A stretch of 64,000 nt of DNA from Cylicocyclus nassatus (GCA_958299035.1 CATQJL010000001.1:80249594-80313593), one strand, 5' to 3'; shown: positions 11,681-23,412, counted from the stretch's first letter. The notes: generated by a model from the sequence alone, not told the origin. Made by a program: numbers and translations.

Positions 11681-12827
11681 ATGTTATTAAAATATCCCTC
11701 AATGTTCTGGAAAGGTTGGCAGTTTGAAGAGGAAACGGCAGGCAGAATACTTTACAAAATCGCAGATGACTCGCATGTGTTCCAGTTCCACAGCGAGGCA
11801 GAAGGAGACTTTTACGCCGACGAAAATGTTGTCGACATTGATACAGAGTTGACAATTGAACGAAACTCTCTGATTTCCTACATGAGGAATCCAAGTAGAT
11901 GCCTAGTCTTAATGAGGAAATGCCCAGGAAGTCCATTGCTGATCTTCAGGTTGCTGAAGATTTTAAGGCTGCTAAATTCACAAACATGGATATGAGCAAA
12001 AGGAAGATGTTAGTACAAAGCATAGCTGCTGCTCTTAGATCCCGACTAAAGTGCGAACCCAACTCTGTGCTTTATGCTTTTGGAGGTTATTCGCCTTGTG
12101 ACATTATGACCTATGATATTGAAAAAAAGCAACGCGCAGCATAGTATCTACTTTTTTCGGCTATTCCGCAGATACTGTTAAAAAAGAAGTTGAGCAGCTT
12201 TCTCATCAGCTAACAGGACCTATGCCAGAGGAGGTGAAGCCAGAGTTCGACGAGGCCCAAAAAGTATGCACTATTTCCTTCCCGTTTTGCGAAAGCATAT
12301 GCGATCTGGTTCTTTTCCCATTACTTACCGCAAAAATCTGATGAGCTTACTGGCAAAGCTAGCTTCCATTCCGACTAGCACGGCAGAGGTGGAGAAAGAA
12401 ATTTTCTATCTACTCTGTTATCAGAACACAACGTAGAAGTCGTACAACGATGAAGCATCCAAGCAATTACTTAAGGTTTGTCAACCTTCTACAAAACATG
12501 TTGTTATCTAAAAACTTCATTTAAAGGATTGGTATAAGTGGTCCAGACAGGTTGTTACCGTATGACTTTTTGAAATATCCTAAAAGATGGTATGAAGAAA
12601 CTGGTCACCTACCTGCTGACTTTCCTGATGCTACCAGAGGGCCAGGAAAAAAATCACAAAAGCGCTTAGAAGAAGAAGAAAGTTTCAAATCCATTTTCGA
12701 CTCAGAACGCTTTTGCACGCAATTCTACTTCTACTCCGATGACCTTTTGGAGGAAGATTTTTCAGGCAGCGAACTTGTTGTCTCTGACGTTAGCGATAGT
12801 GATATTGTTGATGATGATGGTGCCTAA
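11681..12827 (+). pseudogene. hAT transposase, C-terminal half, broken
   Basis: Three frames carry pieces of one protein: 11681-11995, 11899-12144 and 12552-12827. The last contains LPYDFLKYPKRWYEETGHLP and an acidic tail ending at TAA 12827. The dimerisation motif that reads IPTSTAEVERGFS in copy B is frameshifted here just after STAEVE, near 12395, because an A-rich indel replaces the RGFS codons. Frameshifts and stops are spread throughout, and the N-terminal BED finger and most of the RNase-H-like fold are missing. The protein would have cut and pasted the element; this copy cannot. Confidence 0.75.
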
Positions 12828-13006
12828 ATAAGGTACAAATTAGAGCTCTTCATACCACGCTTTTTTACCTTTTCTCTCTTCCCCCCTCCCCCCTAAACTC
12901 ACATACCCCCTTCACCCTGGAAGGTCGGAAACAGCCGAGCCCCCCTTCACCTGGGGAGAGCCCGGCTCCCCCTATCGCACCTATGTTTTGGGTGTCAGCG
13001 AGCTCT

Positions 13007-13022
13007 CCCCCCCCCCCCCCCC
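13007..13022. repeat. Homopolymer run, 16 C
   Basis: Sixteen consecutive C lie just outside the right end of hAT copy A. Similar C/G runs of 9-13 recur across the window (for example near 6271, 19139, 19276, 21317, 23461, 25048, 26838, 26862 and 48865). Confidence 0.95.
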
Positions 13023-13248
13023 GCTAAAAGCTAGCTGACTTGACCCCAAGGATTATTTATTTTGAAGGATAACAAGAGTCTGTTGTGGAACTGTTCAGTA
13101 AAAATAGACGCCTGTACACAAAGTACGGATGAATAAGAACCAGCGAATAAAGAGGTCTAAAGCTGGTAAATAAGCTTTGATGAGTGGTCATTCACTATTG
13201 AATAAAAACGGCTGGTATCGAGGTTAATGAAGGCATGATTAAGTTAGT

Positions 13249-13283
<35 letters not shown>

Positions 13284-13284
13284 A
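13249..13284. repeat. (AAC)12 microsatellite
   Basis: About twelve AAC units in a row. Confidence 0.95.
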
Positions 13285-13289
13285 ACAGA

Positions 13290-13855
13290 AACTGCAGGAT
13301 AGCGGTCGTGAACAAAAGATAAAAAAGTTAAAAGTAATCAAACGAGGTAGGAACCCATTGGGACCATATGAAAAACAACATGCAGCGAAACACGACCCAA
13401 CGTAACACAACGCAGCATCATCGGTGGTTAATCACAAGAAGAGGTGCCACTCGATGAACTGAAACACAAAAGAACAAAACAAACATGAGACGAGTAAACT
13501 TAACCCGTTCCACACTAGCAACGCATCGTACACCTCTTGAAAAATAAATGTCTTTTAGGCAAGCAGAACCCATCGAAGTAAAAATCGCAAAAAACAGGAA
13601 ACGAAGGAAAGAGAGGGCCATAACTGAAAAGTTATAAATTGAAAAACCCCCACCAAAAGCCAGTCAAGCGGTCCCAGAAAGGTAACTTTCAGATGTGAAC
13701 AAAAACGGAAAGGATGGAAACAAAGCCATTGTCGAGCACTAATCCTCCATGTGGCTTAATCGCATGTAACGAAGGAAGATAGAAACAGCTGCAAGAGGCT
13801 CGAAGTGCCACGCATCGCTAATTAAAACCAGCGATACCTAGCAAATCAAACCTTT
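13290..13855. other. Unassigned stretch downstream of the LINE 3' end
   Basis: A-rich on the plus strand. The minus-strand frames are not supported. It may hold the LINE 3' untranslated region, since the LINE reads leftward into it. Confidence 0.35.
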
Positions 13856-14209
13856 CAGTCTTTTTTGAAGTCATAACTACTTGCCGCACTAGTGGTCGCG
13901 GCAAAAAGGCGCGAAAGCCACGCCACCTAGTAACTCTGTAGAATACATTATTGAACATTCGTAAGGAGATTTTACTCGAAGTCTAGGATAATGCAAGTTG
14001 AAGAATCCAGATCTTTCGCTCGTGGGTACAAAATTCCAATATTCGCTCGCTTTCAACTTATTCTCTTTTCTAAGAACTTGGAAGCAAAACATAAGATCCA
14101 AAAGTATACGCTGATGGATGAGAGCTTTCAGGTGAAACTTAGCAAGGCGAGCATCATAATCAGAAGGAGAGGTTGCAAGCGCGATGTGCGCCTCCACAGA
14201 TGACATGTG

Positions 14210-14246
14210 AACAATTGCTGCACCTTTTCAAGGTGCAGCAATTGTT
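14210..14246. other. Perfect 17-bp stem, 3-nt loop hairpin within the LINE
   Basis: Positions 14210-14226 and 14230-14246 are exact reverse complements separated only by TTC. They lie in the LINE region that reads HQQLLHLEKVQQLF. Either a local inverted duplication or chance in codons for the repeated Q/L/H residues could explain it. Confidence 0.85.
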
Positions 14247-15868
14247 GGTGCATCATCCTAGACTTCGAGTAATACCTCCTTGTCAAGGTCTTCTCACATC
14301 TTTCTTCCGGAACGGCGACCACACTTGTGAGCAGTACTTCAAATCAGGAAGCACAGAAACCTTGTAAAGCCGAATCAAAATATTTTCTGAGGTTGTGCTT
14401 GTGTTACAAGATAGCAAAAAAAGGAAGAATAAGTTTTGAATTGCCATATCAATATGCTTCTAAAAGTTGAGCGAGTTATCCATCAAAACTCCTTTCCCTA
14501 GCAACATCATACACCTTCAACATGTGATTGTTGAGGCGATAGGAAGTCTCGGACATTCTTCCAATATGAAGGACAGAACATTTGGAAACATTTATGGTCA
14601 GGTCCCAAAGGTCAGCCCATCTCTGTAGTTCATCAAGGGACCTCTTCAAAGCACCCTGAACCTCTAACATCGCTGGCATCATAAGAGCTCCGTACATTTG
14701 ATATCATCAGCATACATTTGAATATGAATGCTAGCTATGTCCTGAGCACACAAAGTAAGTGAAATGTGTAGAACAGAAAAAAGCAAGGGAGCCAAGCCAC
14801 CACCATGAGGGACACGACTAGTGCAGCAGTAACTGTCAGAAAAGTGATGACCGACCCAAACAGTCATTTGGTAATCTTGTAAATAAGACCCCAACCAAGA
14901 CAAGAAATTGCCACCGATACCACTTTGCTCATTTATAGCAAACTTTATCAAAAGCTTTTGACAGATCCACATAAACTATATCAACCAATTTACCTTCACG
15001 CAGGCTCCACTCGAACAAACTATCAACAAGAATTTGTTGTGGTGGAACTTCCAGTGAAAATCCATGTTGTTCTTCAGAGATAAAATCAGAAAAGTTTAGC
15101 CACTCTAATAACTTCTCACGTATAATTTTTTCCATGACCTTAACTGTGGGAAGTAAACTGATAGGACGAAAGTTATCAATAAGAAAGGCGCCATCGACTT
15201 TTGAGATGGCCATTATTGGAGCTTTTTTCCACAGAGTAGGAACTTCTCCTAACAACATAGAGATATTGAGAGATGTTGAAAATATGTGCAAGTGGAGTCG
15301 CAAGCGATGAGGCACACTTCAGATACACTATATTTTAGGAAATTTATTATCTAAGGAATTCCGTCAAAAGTTTATGTTACAGAAGGTTTTAGTTTTTTGA
15401 AGAAAAAAAAGGTACACATGTGAGGGATGAAAGAAGATAGTATTATAAGAACGGAAAGGTTGCAAGGTGAAAACATTACTCACATGTGTATCATCGTCAG
15501 CGACTTGAGCAAAGGAGAGAAGACACTGGCAAAATAGGACCCGAGAGCTTGTGCCTTTTCATTATCTAACACAAGTTACCAGAAAATTTTCTGAGAGTGA
15601 GAAGATTCGACGAAGGCTTCATCTTTATCTTTCAAATAGGAAAAGAGGCGTTTAGATGATAACGTTATAGCAAGCTTTCCTTCACGACATGATGGATATT
15701 TCTCAGGTGTGATGATCTATGTCGTCACAAACTTTCTTGTAATATGGATTATCCAAAGGATCAGGTAGCTGCTCAAAAAATTTTTGCTTTTGCGCTAATA
15801 AGCTTCGAATGTGTGGTGGCAGACCAAGAGAATGAATGTCAGCCTTAACTTTCAAAGGAACAAATACA

Positions 15869-16782
15869 TTAGGTTGGTGCAAAAATAATGAGCGTTTTCC
15901 TAGGACTTTTTTCAGGACAACTTTTTTCCATCAAACGTCTTTCTTTTTAACCGTTTCAGCACATTGCTAGAAAGCTCTTTTCATGCTCTATCTGATGATG
16001 TTCAAAAGGAACCTTCTAGTCCACTCTGTTAAGAATTTATAGAGCTTCACATAATCGCACTCAAAATTAGATTTTCGTTGCATTCATTTTTCTGGCCAGA
16101 ATTTAAGCGCAAATGAAGATGGTTTGTCGAAAATTCAGCCGCTGTATGTAATGAAAATTGCCTACATCATGCATATTCAACCATATTTTTTCAAGTTATC
16201 TATAGTGAGATATCGGCGGCTTAACATGGGTACTGGTTGTGGTCATTTTAGAGCCCATAACTTTCTTTTGTAAAGTGCAGTCGCTCAAACTTTGCTCATC
16301 TCTGTAAACTTGTGGGTAGGAGTCCCATTAGCAGTTTTTGCAAAACATTCAGTTTTTCAGTACGCAGAAAATAAAAAATTTTTCTACCTCGGGGTTTTGA
16401 TGCCTACTGAAAAAATGCTAAAAAAGTTGATATTTTTAATTTCAATTTTTCCCTCGCTAATCTTTTTTCTCCAAGACGTTTTCACGTATATTTGTACTAC
16501 TGGCTTGCGGCTACAAGATAGGCTGCTTATAAATCATAAGAACAAAGTCTGAAAGGAGTTATGTTTTGTCAAAAACAAGGCTTCAGAAAAAACTGTTTTT
16601 GTTTTTCAATCCATATTTTTCTGCTCATACGGAATATGAGTATAGTTCAATGTGCGCTGTACTGCGAAAGGTTCGCTGCATCTGATGGTCTTTATCACAT
16701 TTCAAAATGTAAATTTTGTAGAAAGTTATAGCAAGTTAAAGTGAAAAATGGGAAAACGCTCATTATTTTTGCACCAACCTAA
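15869..16782. mobile_element. Mariner-type MITE inserted in the LINE
   Basis: The terminal inverted repeats begin TTAGGTTGGTGCAAAAATAA and extend at least 30 bp on both ends. The right duplication is TA (16783-16784); the left is now CA (15867-15868). Removing the element and one duplication rejoins the LINE frame as EAFS-I-FVPLK, so the site was intact coding sequence at insertion. Length is 914 bp, with no transposase ORF. It resembles the element at 59682-60600 in length, ends and internal text. Confidence 0.9.
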
Positions 16783-17699
16783 TACTAAAAGCTTCATAAA
16801 CAATTTTGCAAAATCTTTCTTGAACATCAGAAGATGAGATGCAATTATCAAAACAAAAAGCCAGTCAATTCTAAAATATAATTATCAAGAGAGGGATATT
16901 CAACACCTTGAAAATCTGGCAAAGGAATTGAAGGGGCAAAAGAGTACATAAAGTTTATTTCAAAAGCAACAATTCTATAATCCGAGGATCCAAGAGATGG
17001 TAGTGAGGTCATACGCGAGACAGCCAAGGAGGACGAAAGCACAACGTCAAGAGTATTTGAACCATGGGTAGGGAAGGAAACGTACTGTATTAGTCCACAA
17101 TTATTTAAAAAATCAAGGAAAAGGCAAGAGGCAGCATTAAGAGACTTCATGGTCCTCCAGTTAATTTGCAAATTGAGATCTCCGAGCACAATTGTTTGAA
17201 TACTTTCAAAAGCACATTTGCTAAGGAAATCTATCAAATCATCATCATCACTTCTATTTGAGTTGGGCGGGCGATATACCGTGATTGCATTTGATAACCT
17301 CTACCTGGGTGAAAAATCTTAAATTTGAGCAAGTCAGCTTCGATCGCAGCATTCGCACTCAAGGATGTTGCAAGGATGTGGCTCTTTATGATATACAACA
17401 TACACCATCAACTTTGCGACCCGTCGACCAGCTCGACAGATCATATATGGCAGACCGCTTATTACTTCAGAGTCCAAGATATGAGAATTCAGCTAAGTTT
17501 TTGTAATAAAAATGATGTCAGGCTTGTATTAGCAGATAAAACTCTGAGACGTAGCTTGCTGCGTAAACTACGTACGTTAAACAGACCTTCAGAGGAGAAT
17601 TACCGTGCACAATCATGCGCTTCCTTGATGACAATGGGGAAGCTTAGTGATGTGCACCACGTTGTCGCGGTATACTACCCATTCCTCATTAGGTCTGCC

Positions 17700-18160
17700 C
17701 CTGTTACGTTCAAGAGCTTTTGAGCGAAGCTGTATCCCTCTGACGCTCTGCGGCAGTCATACTTCTCTTAACATAAACGTTAGGAAAACCGGAGGGACGT
17801 AGTAGGCGAGAATTCGACAAAGCCGTTAGCCAATGTGACCGTGACTATAAGACAACTTTGATCAACCTAGGCTTGGCTGAATTTGGACTACCCATCCGGT
17901 AAAAAATCTACCGGGTGGCACTCGACCTTGAGAACATCAACGATATTATCCACCTTATGCTTAAGATAGTGCCGCCTCTATTGATAGCTAATGTCCATCT
18001 CGTTTCAGCTCCCGCTGAGGACCACGCTTCGCAAGTTCTTTTAGCTGTAGGATCAAATGACGTCATAACAGGAAGTTTATCACATACGAGGGCCAACAGC
18101 CTATCGAGTGGATAGTTACTCCCCATGATAACACCGAACAAGCTCTCAACTGACATCTCG
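17700..18160 (-). pseudogene. LINE ORF1 C-terminal remnant
   Basis: On the minus strand, in shifting frames, the sequence reads RMGSPNSAKPRLIKVVL followed by a stop, then SHWLTALSN and NVYVKRSMTAAERQRD, ending near 17709. This matches the pattern of CR1-type ORF1 proteins (an R-x-G, KPRLIKV, LxN, then a V-(Y/R)-x-(R/S)-xxT-xxER block), which bind the element's RNA. It lies just upstream of ORF2 in the same orientation. Further upstream, 18160-18300 is probably also ORF1 but too decayed to name. Frameshifts and stops make it non-functional. Confidence 0.6.
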
Positions 18161-18299
18161 TTGACTCTAACAAGGCCGTTTGGCTGCTAGCATCAATTAA
18201 ACCCCTTGGAGATGGGTGATGGGAGCTAATAACCGTGGACTTTGATACACTTCCAATTCTGGCCATATGACTCAAGGAGATAAAGGAGAACTTCATTCG

Positions 18300-18889
18300 G
18301 AAAGAAAAGTTAGGAGGAACAATAGAGCACCGATGGCGAAAGGTAGAAAGGAAAGTAATAAGGCGCAGTAAACAAACAAAAGCAAAGGAGCTGGCAGAGC
18401 GGATAAAGGCAAGAAAAAAATCGATGACCCAGATATTATACTTGATCCACCAACCACACCGCGAATTTAACTAAAAAATAGCAGCAAGGAGAAAAAGAAA
18501 TTAAGGAAAAGATAAATAAGAATGGCAAGAAATTTCGGTAGGGAGATCAAACAACTTAAAAAAAAACAAAGTAGGGAAATTTAGAGCAGAAGATAGCGAA
18601 AATAGGAAAGGCAAGCAACCAGAGCGCTAAAAAACCGACCACTTGGCGCGTTGGCGCAAAAAAGAACTTCCATTCCAAAAGCGCTTTGGAGATAAGGAAG
18701 CAGATTCGGAATTAGCGTTCCATCCTCTATAAGATAGTATACATTTCCTATGGAAAAGTCACTTCGATCAAATATCCTTCCCTTGTAAGTACACAACTCT
18801 ACCTCTACCTGGGTTCACAGTTCGCGTTGGCGCGTATCGACGGGTGTGTGAAAGCTAACCGGTATCGATCGATGGCCTGCGGAATGAAA
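18300..18889. other. Unassigned stretch, A-rich
   Basis: It may include the 5' end of the LINE. No separate gene was recognised. Confidence 0.35.
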
Positions 18890-18893
18890 TTAA

Positions 18894-19306
18894 AAGCAGT
18901 GTCCGGGCAAAAACTCGATTATTAGAAAATCCACTTACCGAGGATTATCCGCAACGCTGAATCCGAATATTCACTTTAGAAGGTGCGAAAACGGCGAGAA
19001 CGCGCGTTTTCCAAAGCCCTACAGTTTGAAATCCGACGGTCCCCGCCAAGGTTGAGGCGCAGAGTCGCTGCAGGATTCTACGATTTTGACTGTTGCTGCA
19101 TACGTACTCCGCCGCTTAGCAGTTCAAATAACTCGGGACCCCCCCCCCCCCTAAGGCTTAAGTTTCCCCACTTCCCGATCATTCTTCTTGCTTTAGGTTA
19201 AAAGTTACAACCTCGTATTTGCGCGATGCTGTGTCTGAGGGGTGCCACATTCGCATGGCACTGAAATCCCAGGACCCCCCCCCCCCATCTTGCCTGGACA
19301 TTACCT
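18894..19306. mobile_element. TTAA-type MITE (AGGCAGTGTCC family)
   Basis: The left end is AAGCAGTGTCCGGGCAAAAA, and the right end (reverse complement) is AGGTAATGTCCAGGCAAG. TTAA flanks both sides exactly (18890-18893 and 19307-19310). Length is 413 bp. Internal G/C runs are present and there is no transposase. TTAA duplications are typical of piggyBac-like transposons, although the ends do not start with the usual CCC. Relatives lie at 31403 and 62855. Confidence 0.75.
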
Positions 19307-19426
19307 TTAAGGGTGCTTTCATAGTGATTGAAAAACTCGGGAATAGTACCAGCGCAGCGCGCAGTCTAGCGCTGTGCTGAGACTGTTTCCGTATTGTACT
19401 TCGGGATCAGTGGGAACGCAGCCTAA

Positions 19427-19538
19427 GGGTCAGGCCAGACTGCGCGGCGTACGCGGCGTACGAATGTACGCAGCGTACACACACACGCATGAAGGCATCG
19501 AGCGCACGCTGCGTACGCCGCGCAGTGTGGCCCAACCC
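19427..19538. mobile_element. 112-bp Harbinger-like MITE
   Basis: The ends are GGGTCAGGCCAGACTGCGCG and, reversed, GGGTTGGGCCACACTGCGCG. TAA flanks both sides (19424-19426 and 19539-19541). Almost the whole element is inverted repeat around a CACACACACG centre. TAA or TTA duplications with GGG-starting ends fit PIF/Harbinger elements. A degraded relative is at 5355-5462. Confidence 0.7.
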
Positions 19539-19541
19539 TAA

Positions 19542-20196
19542 GCTCGAGCTTAGGTTGCGACCTCGTGCGCCACCTCGATGGGTAAAGGGATAAATACTAT
19601 GAGGCCTAAGGCATTCGAAACCTAGAGTGATCCAAGACTCTGGAAAATGGTACATGCCAATGCTGTTGCTCATCTTTACAGATGAAGGGTGTAGAGGCAT
19701 TTAACGCTCATCTTCATTATGTCTAGGAAGAAGAATCATGAATCCGATTCCGCAATCATGCGCGCATTTTGCTTTTAGAAGATTAGAAGCTATGCCCTCT
19801 ACTTACTATCTATAACAGTTTTGAACATTGGTAGTTGGTACACGGTAAAGAGGGTGACCTTTGACTGTTCAATACTCCAAAAACCAGCTCGAATTTTCCG
19901 TGCTTGTAGTTCCGATGTCGGCTGCGACAAGCCGACTAACAGAAGAAGCACCCATTGCCTCGGAACTCAATAAGACCCACGAAGTATCTTGAGCAGAAGC
20001 TTAGGCGTCTCCATAACGATGCGCATCTGCTATGAGTGCAAATAGCAGGCGTGGGGTATTGTCTTTATTAAAAGGTGGGGCTATCAATATAGCCATTGAT
20101 GCGGAAGTACTCTCACAACTTTTCATCGATATCTGACCCTATAAACGCTATGGGCTGTCTAAATAGCACTTCGTTTAGGGCGCATACTAAGGTCCG
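19542..20196. other. Unassigned stretch
   Basis: No supported gene or repeat boundary. Confidence 0.4.
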
Positions 20197-20880
20197 TATG
20201 CACGTACATCCCCGCTGAGGACGGGAGTGGATCAGATTAGGGACGCGATATTTCGCTACTGAAAATATCTATCTTCTTCTTTCTATATCTAGCTTATAAA
20301 GGTTACCTGCCTCAATACCTGCATAATAGATGCCAAGTTACTGCCTGCAAGATTAGATTTTCATCATCTTGCTCTCATTTTCAAAGTCATTTATCTTCCT
20401 AAAACCCAAAAAACGAAAACGATGTAAAACAGTACTGAGACAGTGGGAACCGAGGGAGGCCCTCCCCCCCGAGAATAGGTCGCGAAATTTTTGAAACTTA
20501 TCTATATGGGTTATAAAAATGTGCAAACGACTTGTTCAATTCTGTGAATAATTAAAATAATTTTTAAAATTTTTCAAAAGCAATCAGCCTTACAAAAAAT
20601 TTTCTTGTTCGGCCATTTGCTGTTTAGGTGGCCGAACCCGTACCATCAATCAACCAGCAGTAAAGCAGGCGGATACAGGTCGACAGTAGTCAGCGGGGTG
20701 TAAGCTTTGGCACTCTTGCAATAAAAACCTTCGTAGCGACGTGTTGTGAGCTCCAAGTGTTACAGTTGCCCTATAGCGGCACAATTCTGCCACTGTACTG
20801 AGGATATACTACGTCACTGCCTAGCATGTTTTCGACAGGAGGAATAGAATGTGAAGACTGTGATTGAGAAGACTATCCTA
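20197..20880. repeat. Half copy of the foldback family, split by a hAT MITE
   Basis: From GTATGCACGTACATCC at 20197 to about 20440, and again from 20796 to about 20860, the sequence matches the left half of the foldback element at 8940-9735, including GCTTATAAAG and CTCATTTTCAAAGT. The right arm is missing. A 355-bp hAT-type element interrupts it. Confidence 0.65.
20441..20795. mobile_element. hAT-type MITE (CAGTGG ends)
   Basis: It starts CAGTGGGAACC and ends, reversed, CAGTGGCAGAATTG. The 8-bp flanks are TACTGAGA (20433-20440) and TACTGAGG (20796-20803), with one mismatch. Only the first six or seven terminal bases match between ends. Without the insert the host foldback sequence is continuous with its paralogue near 9230. 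It is 355 bp long, holds a C run, and has no ORF. Confidence 0.7.
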
Positions 20881-21202
20881 AAATTTTACTTACTTTTGCT
20901 AAAGTGCTGTGTTCATGAATATACAAACATCGAAATTTTGAAAGTTTCTCGACTTTTTAGAGGAAACTCAAAAGTTGTTGGTATCACGCGAAAGAGCACA
21001 GCTGGAAATGGTATATGATTCAAAAGAATGGAAATCGATTTCATTAGGAGTGTTTTTGCGCCCAAAGCGTTTTTTTAGCGGTTCATGATTATACGAACAC
21101 CTTAAACAAAGGTCCATTTTCCATTCATAATCGCAGTCTTTCTGGTTCAAATTTTTTTAAACTTGCACTAACGAAGTCTAAAATGCATGCTACACATTGA
21201 AC

Positions 21203-22554
21203 CACAGGTGCGATAGGGTGAGAATGACTCCTCCAGGGTGAAGGGGGTCACAGTGGTCGCAGTCCTTCCAGGGTGAAGGGTGTTTTATTTGATCGAGGAA
21301 TAATAAAATGCCGACCGGGGGGGGGGAGGGAAGAAGGCCATGGTGTTTTCTTATTTTCCAAATCAAAGTTTATCATTTTAAATTCTCTGTCATCACTGGT
21401 TGTCTTTTTACCAAAATGTGAAGACTGATAGGGTTGGAACAACCCTATATGTTTTTAAAAATACCGTAGAGGATGTGTATGCGAGAACATCTGTTCCGGG
21501 AAAGAGGTAGACATTTTTTAAGCATTTACGAATTTTCAAAAGAAGAAATTCGTAACTTCTATAGATGAACAGCAATGTCAGCAATTTTTATAACCATCTT
21601 CCTCCGCTTTCAAAAAATATATAGAGCGTCTGATATCCACTCAAGAAAGTGCACTGAACGGTTTGCCTAGTGATTTTTGGGGATTTTTGATTTTTTAAAA
21701 TAAAAAACTCATAACTTCTGTAGATGAACATCTTGTATGCCGAGGTAGCCACCATTGATACCATTTCATCCTACGCTTTTAGAGAATATATACTATGCCT
21801 AGGGTCCGTTGAAAAAAGTGCCTGGGTGAAGGGTGTCCTAGTAATTGCTAAAGACTTTCAAGTTTTTAAAACAAAAAAATTCATAACTTCTGTAGATGAA
21901 CATCTTGTACGCGGAAGTGGTCACTGTTGGAACCGTCTCGTCCTCCGCTTTCAGAAAATATATACTTTGCCTGGGGTTCATTAGAAAAAGTGCCGGGTGA
22001 AGGGTGGGTGAGACTTTTATAATGGGAGTGCTCAAGTACAGGCTTTTTTTACCATTGTAAAAAGACGTCGACGTAAAAGACAAAGTATATATTTTCTGAA
22101 AGCGGAGGACGAGGCGCTTCTAACGGTGACTATCTCGGAGTACAAGATGTTCATCAACAGAAGTTATGAATTTTTCTATTAAAAACTCGAAAATATCCAA
22201 AAAACACTAGGACACTCTTGACCCAGGCACTTTTTCCAACGGACCCCAAACATAGTATATATTTTCTGAAAGCGGAGGACAAGGCGGTTCCAATGGCGAC
22301 CATAACGGCGTAGTTATAAATTTTTTTTTATGTTAAAAACTCGAAAATCTCCAGAAATCATTACTAACACCCGTCCCCAAGCCCTTTTTTCAATAGACTC
22401 CTCCTTTCCTATACATAAACAATTCACGTACAGATTCTTTGCTTAACCTTACCTCACTGTTGATTATTCTTCTCGGCTTTTGGTGAAGGGGGTTCTTGGT
22501 CCCGGCTCAGGGGTGAAGGGAGGGTGAGAAAATTCTCACACTATCGCACCTGTG
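21203..22554. mobile_element. hAT-type foldback MITE (CACAGGTGCGATAG ends)
   Basis: The ends are CACAGGTGCGATAGGGTGAG and, reversed, CACAGGTGCGATAGTGTGAG. They are flanked by a perfect 8-bp duplication, CATTGAAC, at 21195-21202 and 22555-22562. Length is 1352 bp. The interior carries a motif around GTAGATGAACATCTTGTA in direct and inverted copies (near 21540-21990 and 22080-22330), each linked to AGAAAGCGGAGGAC or its complement, so it folds back. Subterminal GGGTGAAGGG repeats lie near both ends. It has no transposase and belongs to the same family as 6157, 10155 and 34685. Confidence 0.9.
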
Positions 22555-22562
22555 CATTGAAC

Positions 22563-23400
22563 CCAGTGCAGTCCAAAAAGAACAGCGTTACTATTTTGGA
22601 AGAATTCAAATGCTTTCGAGTCAGCTGCTCCAAATACGTCTGTTTTCATGTGGTTCGATCGTTTTACTTAGCTTGGTTCAATCATTTTACTTAGCTTTTA
22701 CTAAGGTTGTGAGGTAAAATAAGTTTTTTGGTGGATAATTTGTTTGACGCCTAGGAAATCTCTGCGTTCTCATGCCGTTTTTCATCCGAATTCCAACCGT
22801 GATTATGTGTTATGACCAGCATGATTATGTATCCGTGCTAAGGTTTTTTTTTTTTGCAGATCTATTCTAGGGGCTGTGAAGCTGAAAACCAAATGATAAT
22901 GTGGTTGCGATAAATAGTGGTTTTGGTGAAATGACGACTGTGTGGCCAAAACAAATGCTTGCTGACTTTTTCTAGTCAAATACATTTCATTTCATTTCAT
23001 TTCTATGCTCAAGGCGTACCATAACAAAAAAACACATCGAGATGTCAGTATTACAGCGGAATGAACAAGAAACGTAAAACGAGTGCAGACATCATCATGT
23101 CAATTTGAGTCTAGTCTTAGTCAGACTAAAGTAAGAAAGATGAGAAGAAAATTATTCAATGAAAACTATTCACTAATTCCTTTATATGTTTCCCATTGTA
23201 GCCAATTTATGAGGAACTTTATAGCATTTTCCAGATCAACAAAACCTTGGTTTTGTTGTTTATCTTCTTCTTTTATTCTTCAAGCTTGGAATGTCATTGG
23301 AATAGGAAACTTTCAAACTAACACTGACGCTTTGTAAATCGACCAGTGAAATTCGATACAGATCACTCACACACTTTTTATTTTGCCGTGATTAACACAA
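22563..23400. other. Unassigned stretch before the secreted-protein gene
   Basis: Includes a short (CATTT)n run near 22984-23003. No exon was recognised. Confidence 0.4.
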
Positions 23401-23412
23401 ATTTTGCAACAC

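Larger units (their letters stand above)
10155..12985 (+). mobile_element. Defective hAT transposon, copy A
   Basis: The ends are CATAGTTGCGATA (from 10155) and TATCGCACCTATG (to 12985), flanked by TTTTGGGA (10147-10154) and TTTTGGGT (12986-12993), an 8-bp duplication with one mismatch. Length is 2831 bp. Near both ends are GTGAAGGGGG-type subterminal repeats, the kind of sites hAT transposases bind. Inside lie a complete mariner-type foldback element (10601-11307) and the C-terminal half of a transposase gene. Copy B (34685-38195) has the same structure in the opposite orientation. No N-terminal zinc-finger domain is present, so this copy could not move without help. Confidence 0.85.
13860..17600 (-). 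pseudogene. CR1-like LINE ORF2 (endonuclease-reverse transcriptase), decayed
   Basis: Reading leftward, the endonuclease begins near 17578 with NVRSLRSK, then PDIIFITKT with the expected TWLN tryptophan turned into TAG, then LNSHILDSEV, VYRPPNSN (about 17260), VLGDLNLQINW, and GSSDYRIVAFE near 16960, where the usual SDH catalytic histidine is a tyrosine. After a mariner insertion the linker reads VFVPLKVKADIHSLGLPPHI. The reverse transcriptase (15315-14680) shows NFRPISLLPTVKVMEKII, YVDLSKAFDKV, RVPHGGGLAPLLF and MYADDIK with the catalytic Asp pair. The C-terminal region (14697-13889) ends with YDARLAKFHLKALIHQRILL and FVPTSERS. Several frameshifts and stops make it inactive. The domain order and motifs fit the CR1/Jockey group, and I favour CR1. 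Confidence 0.85.
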
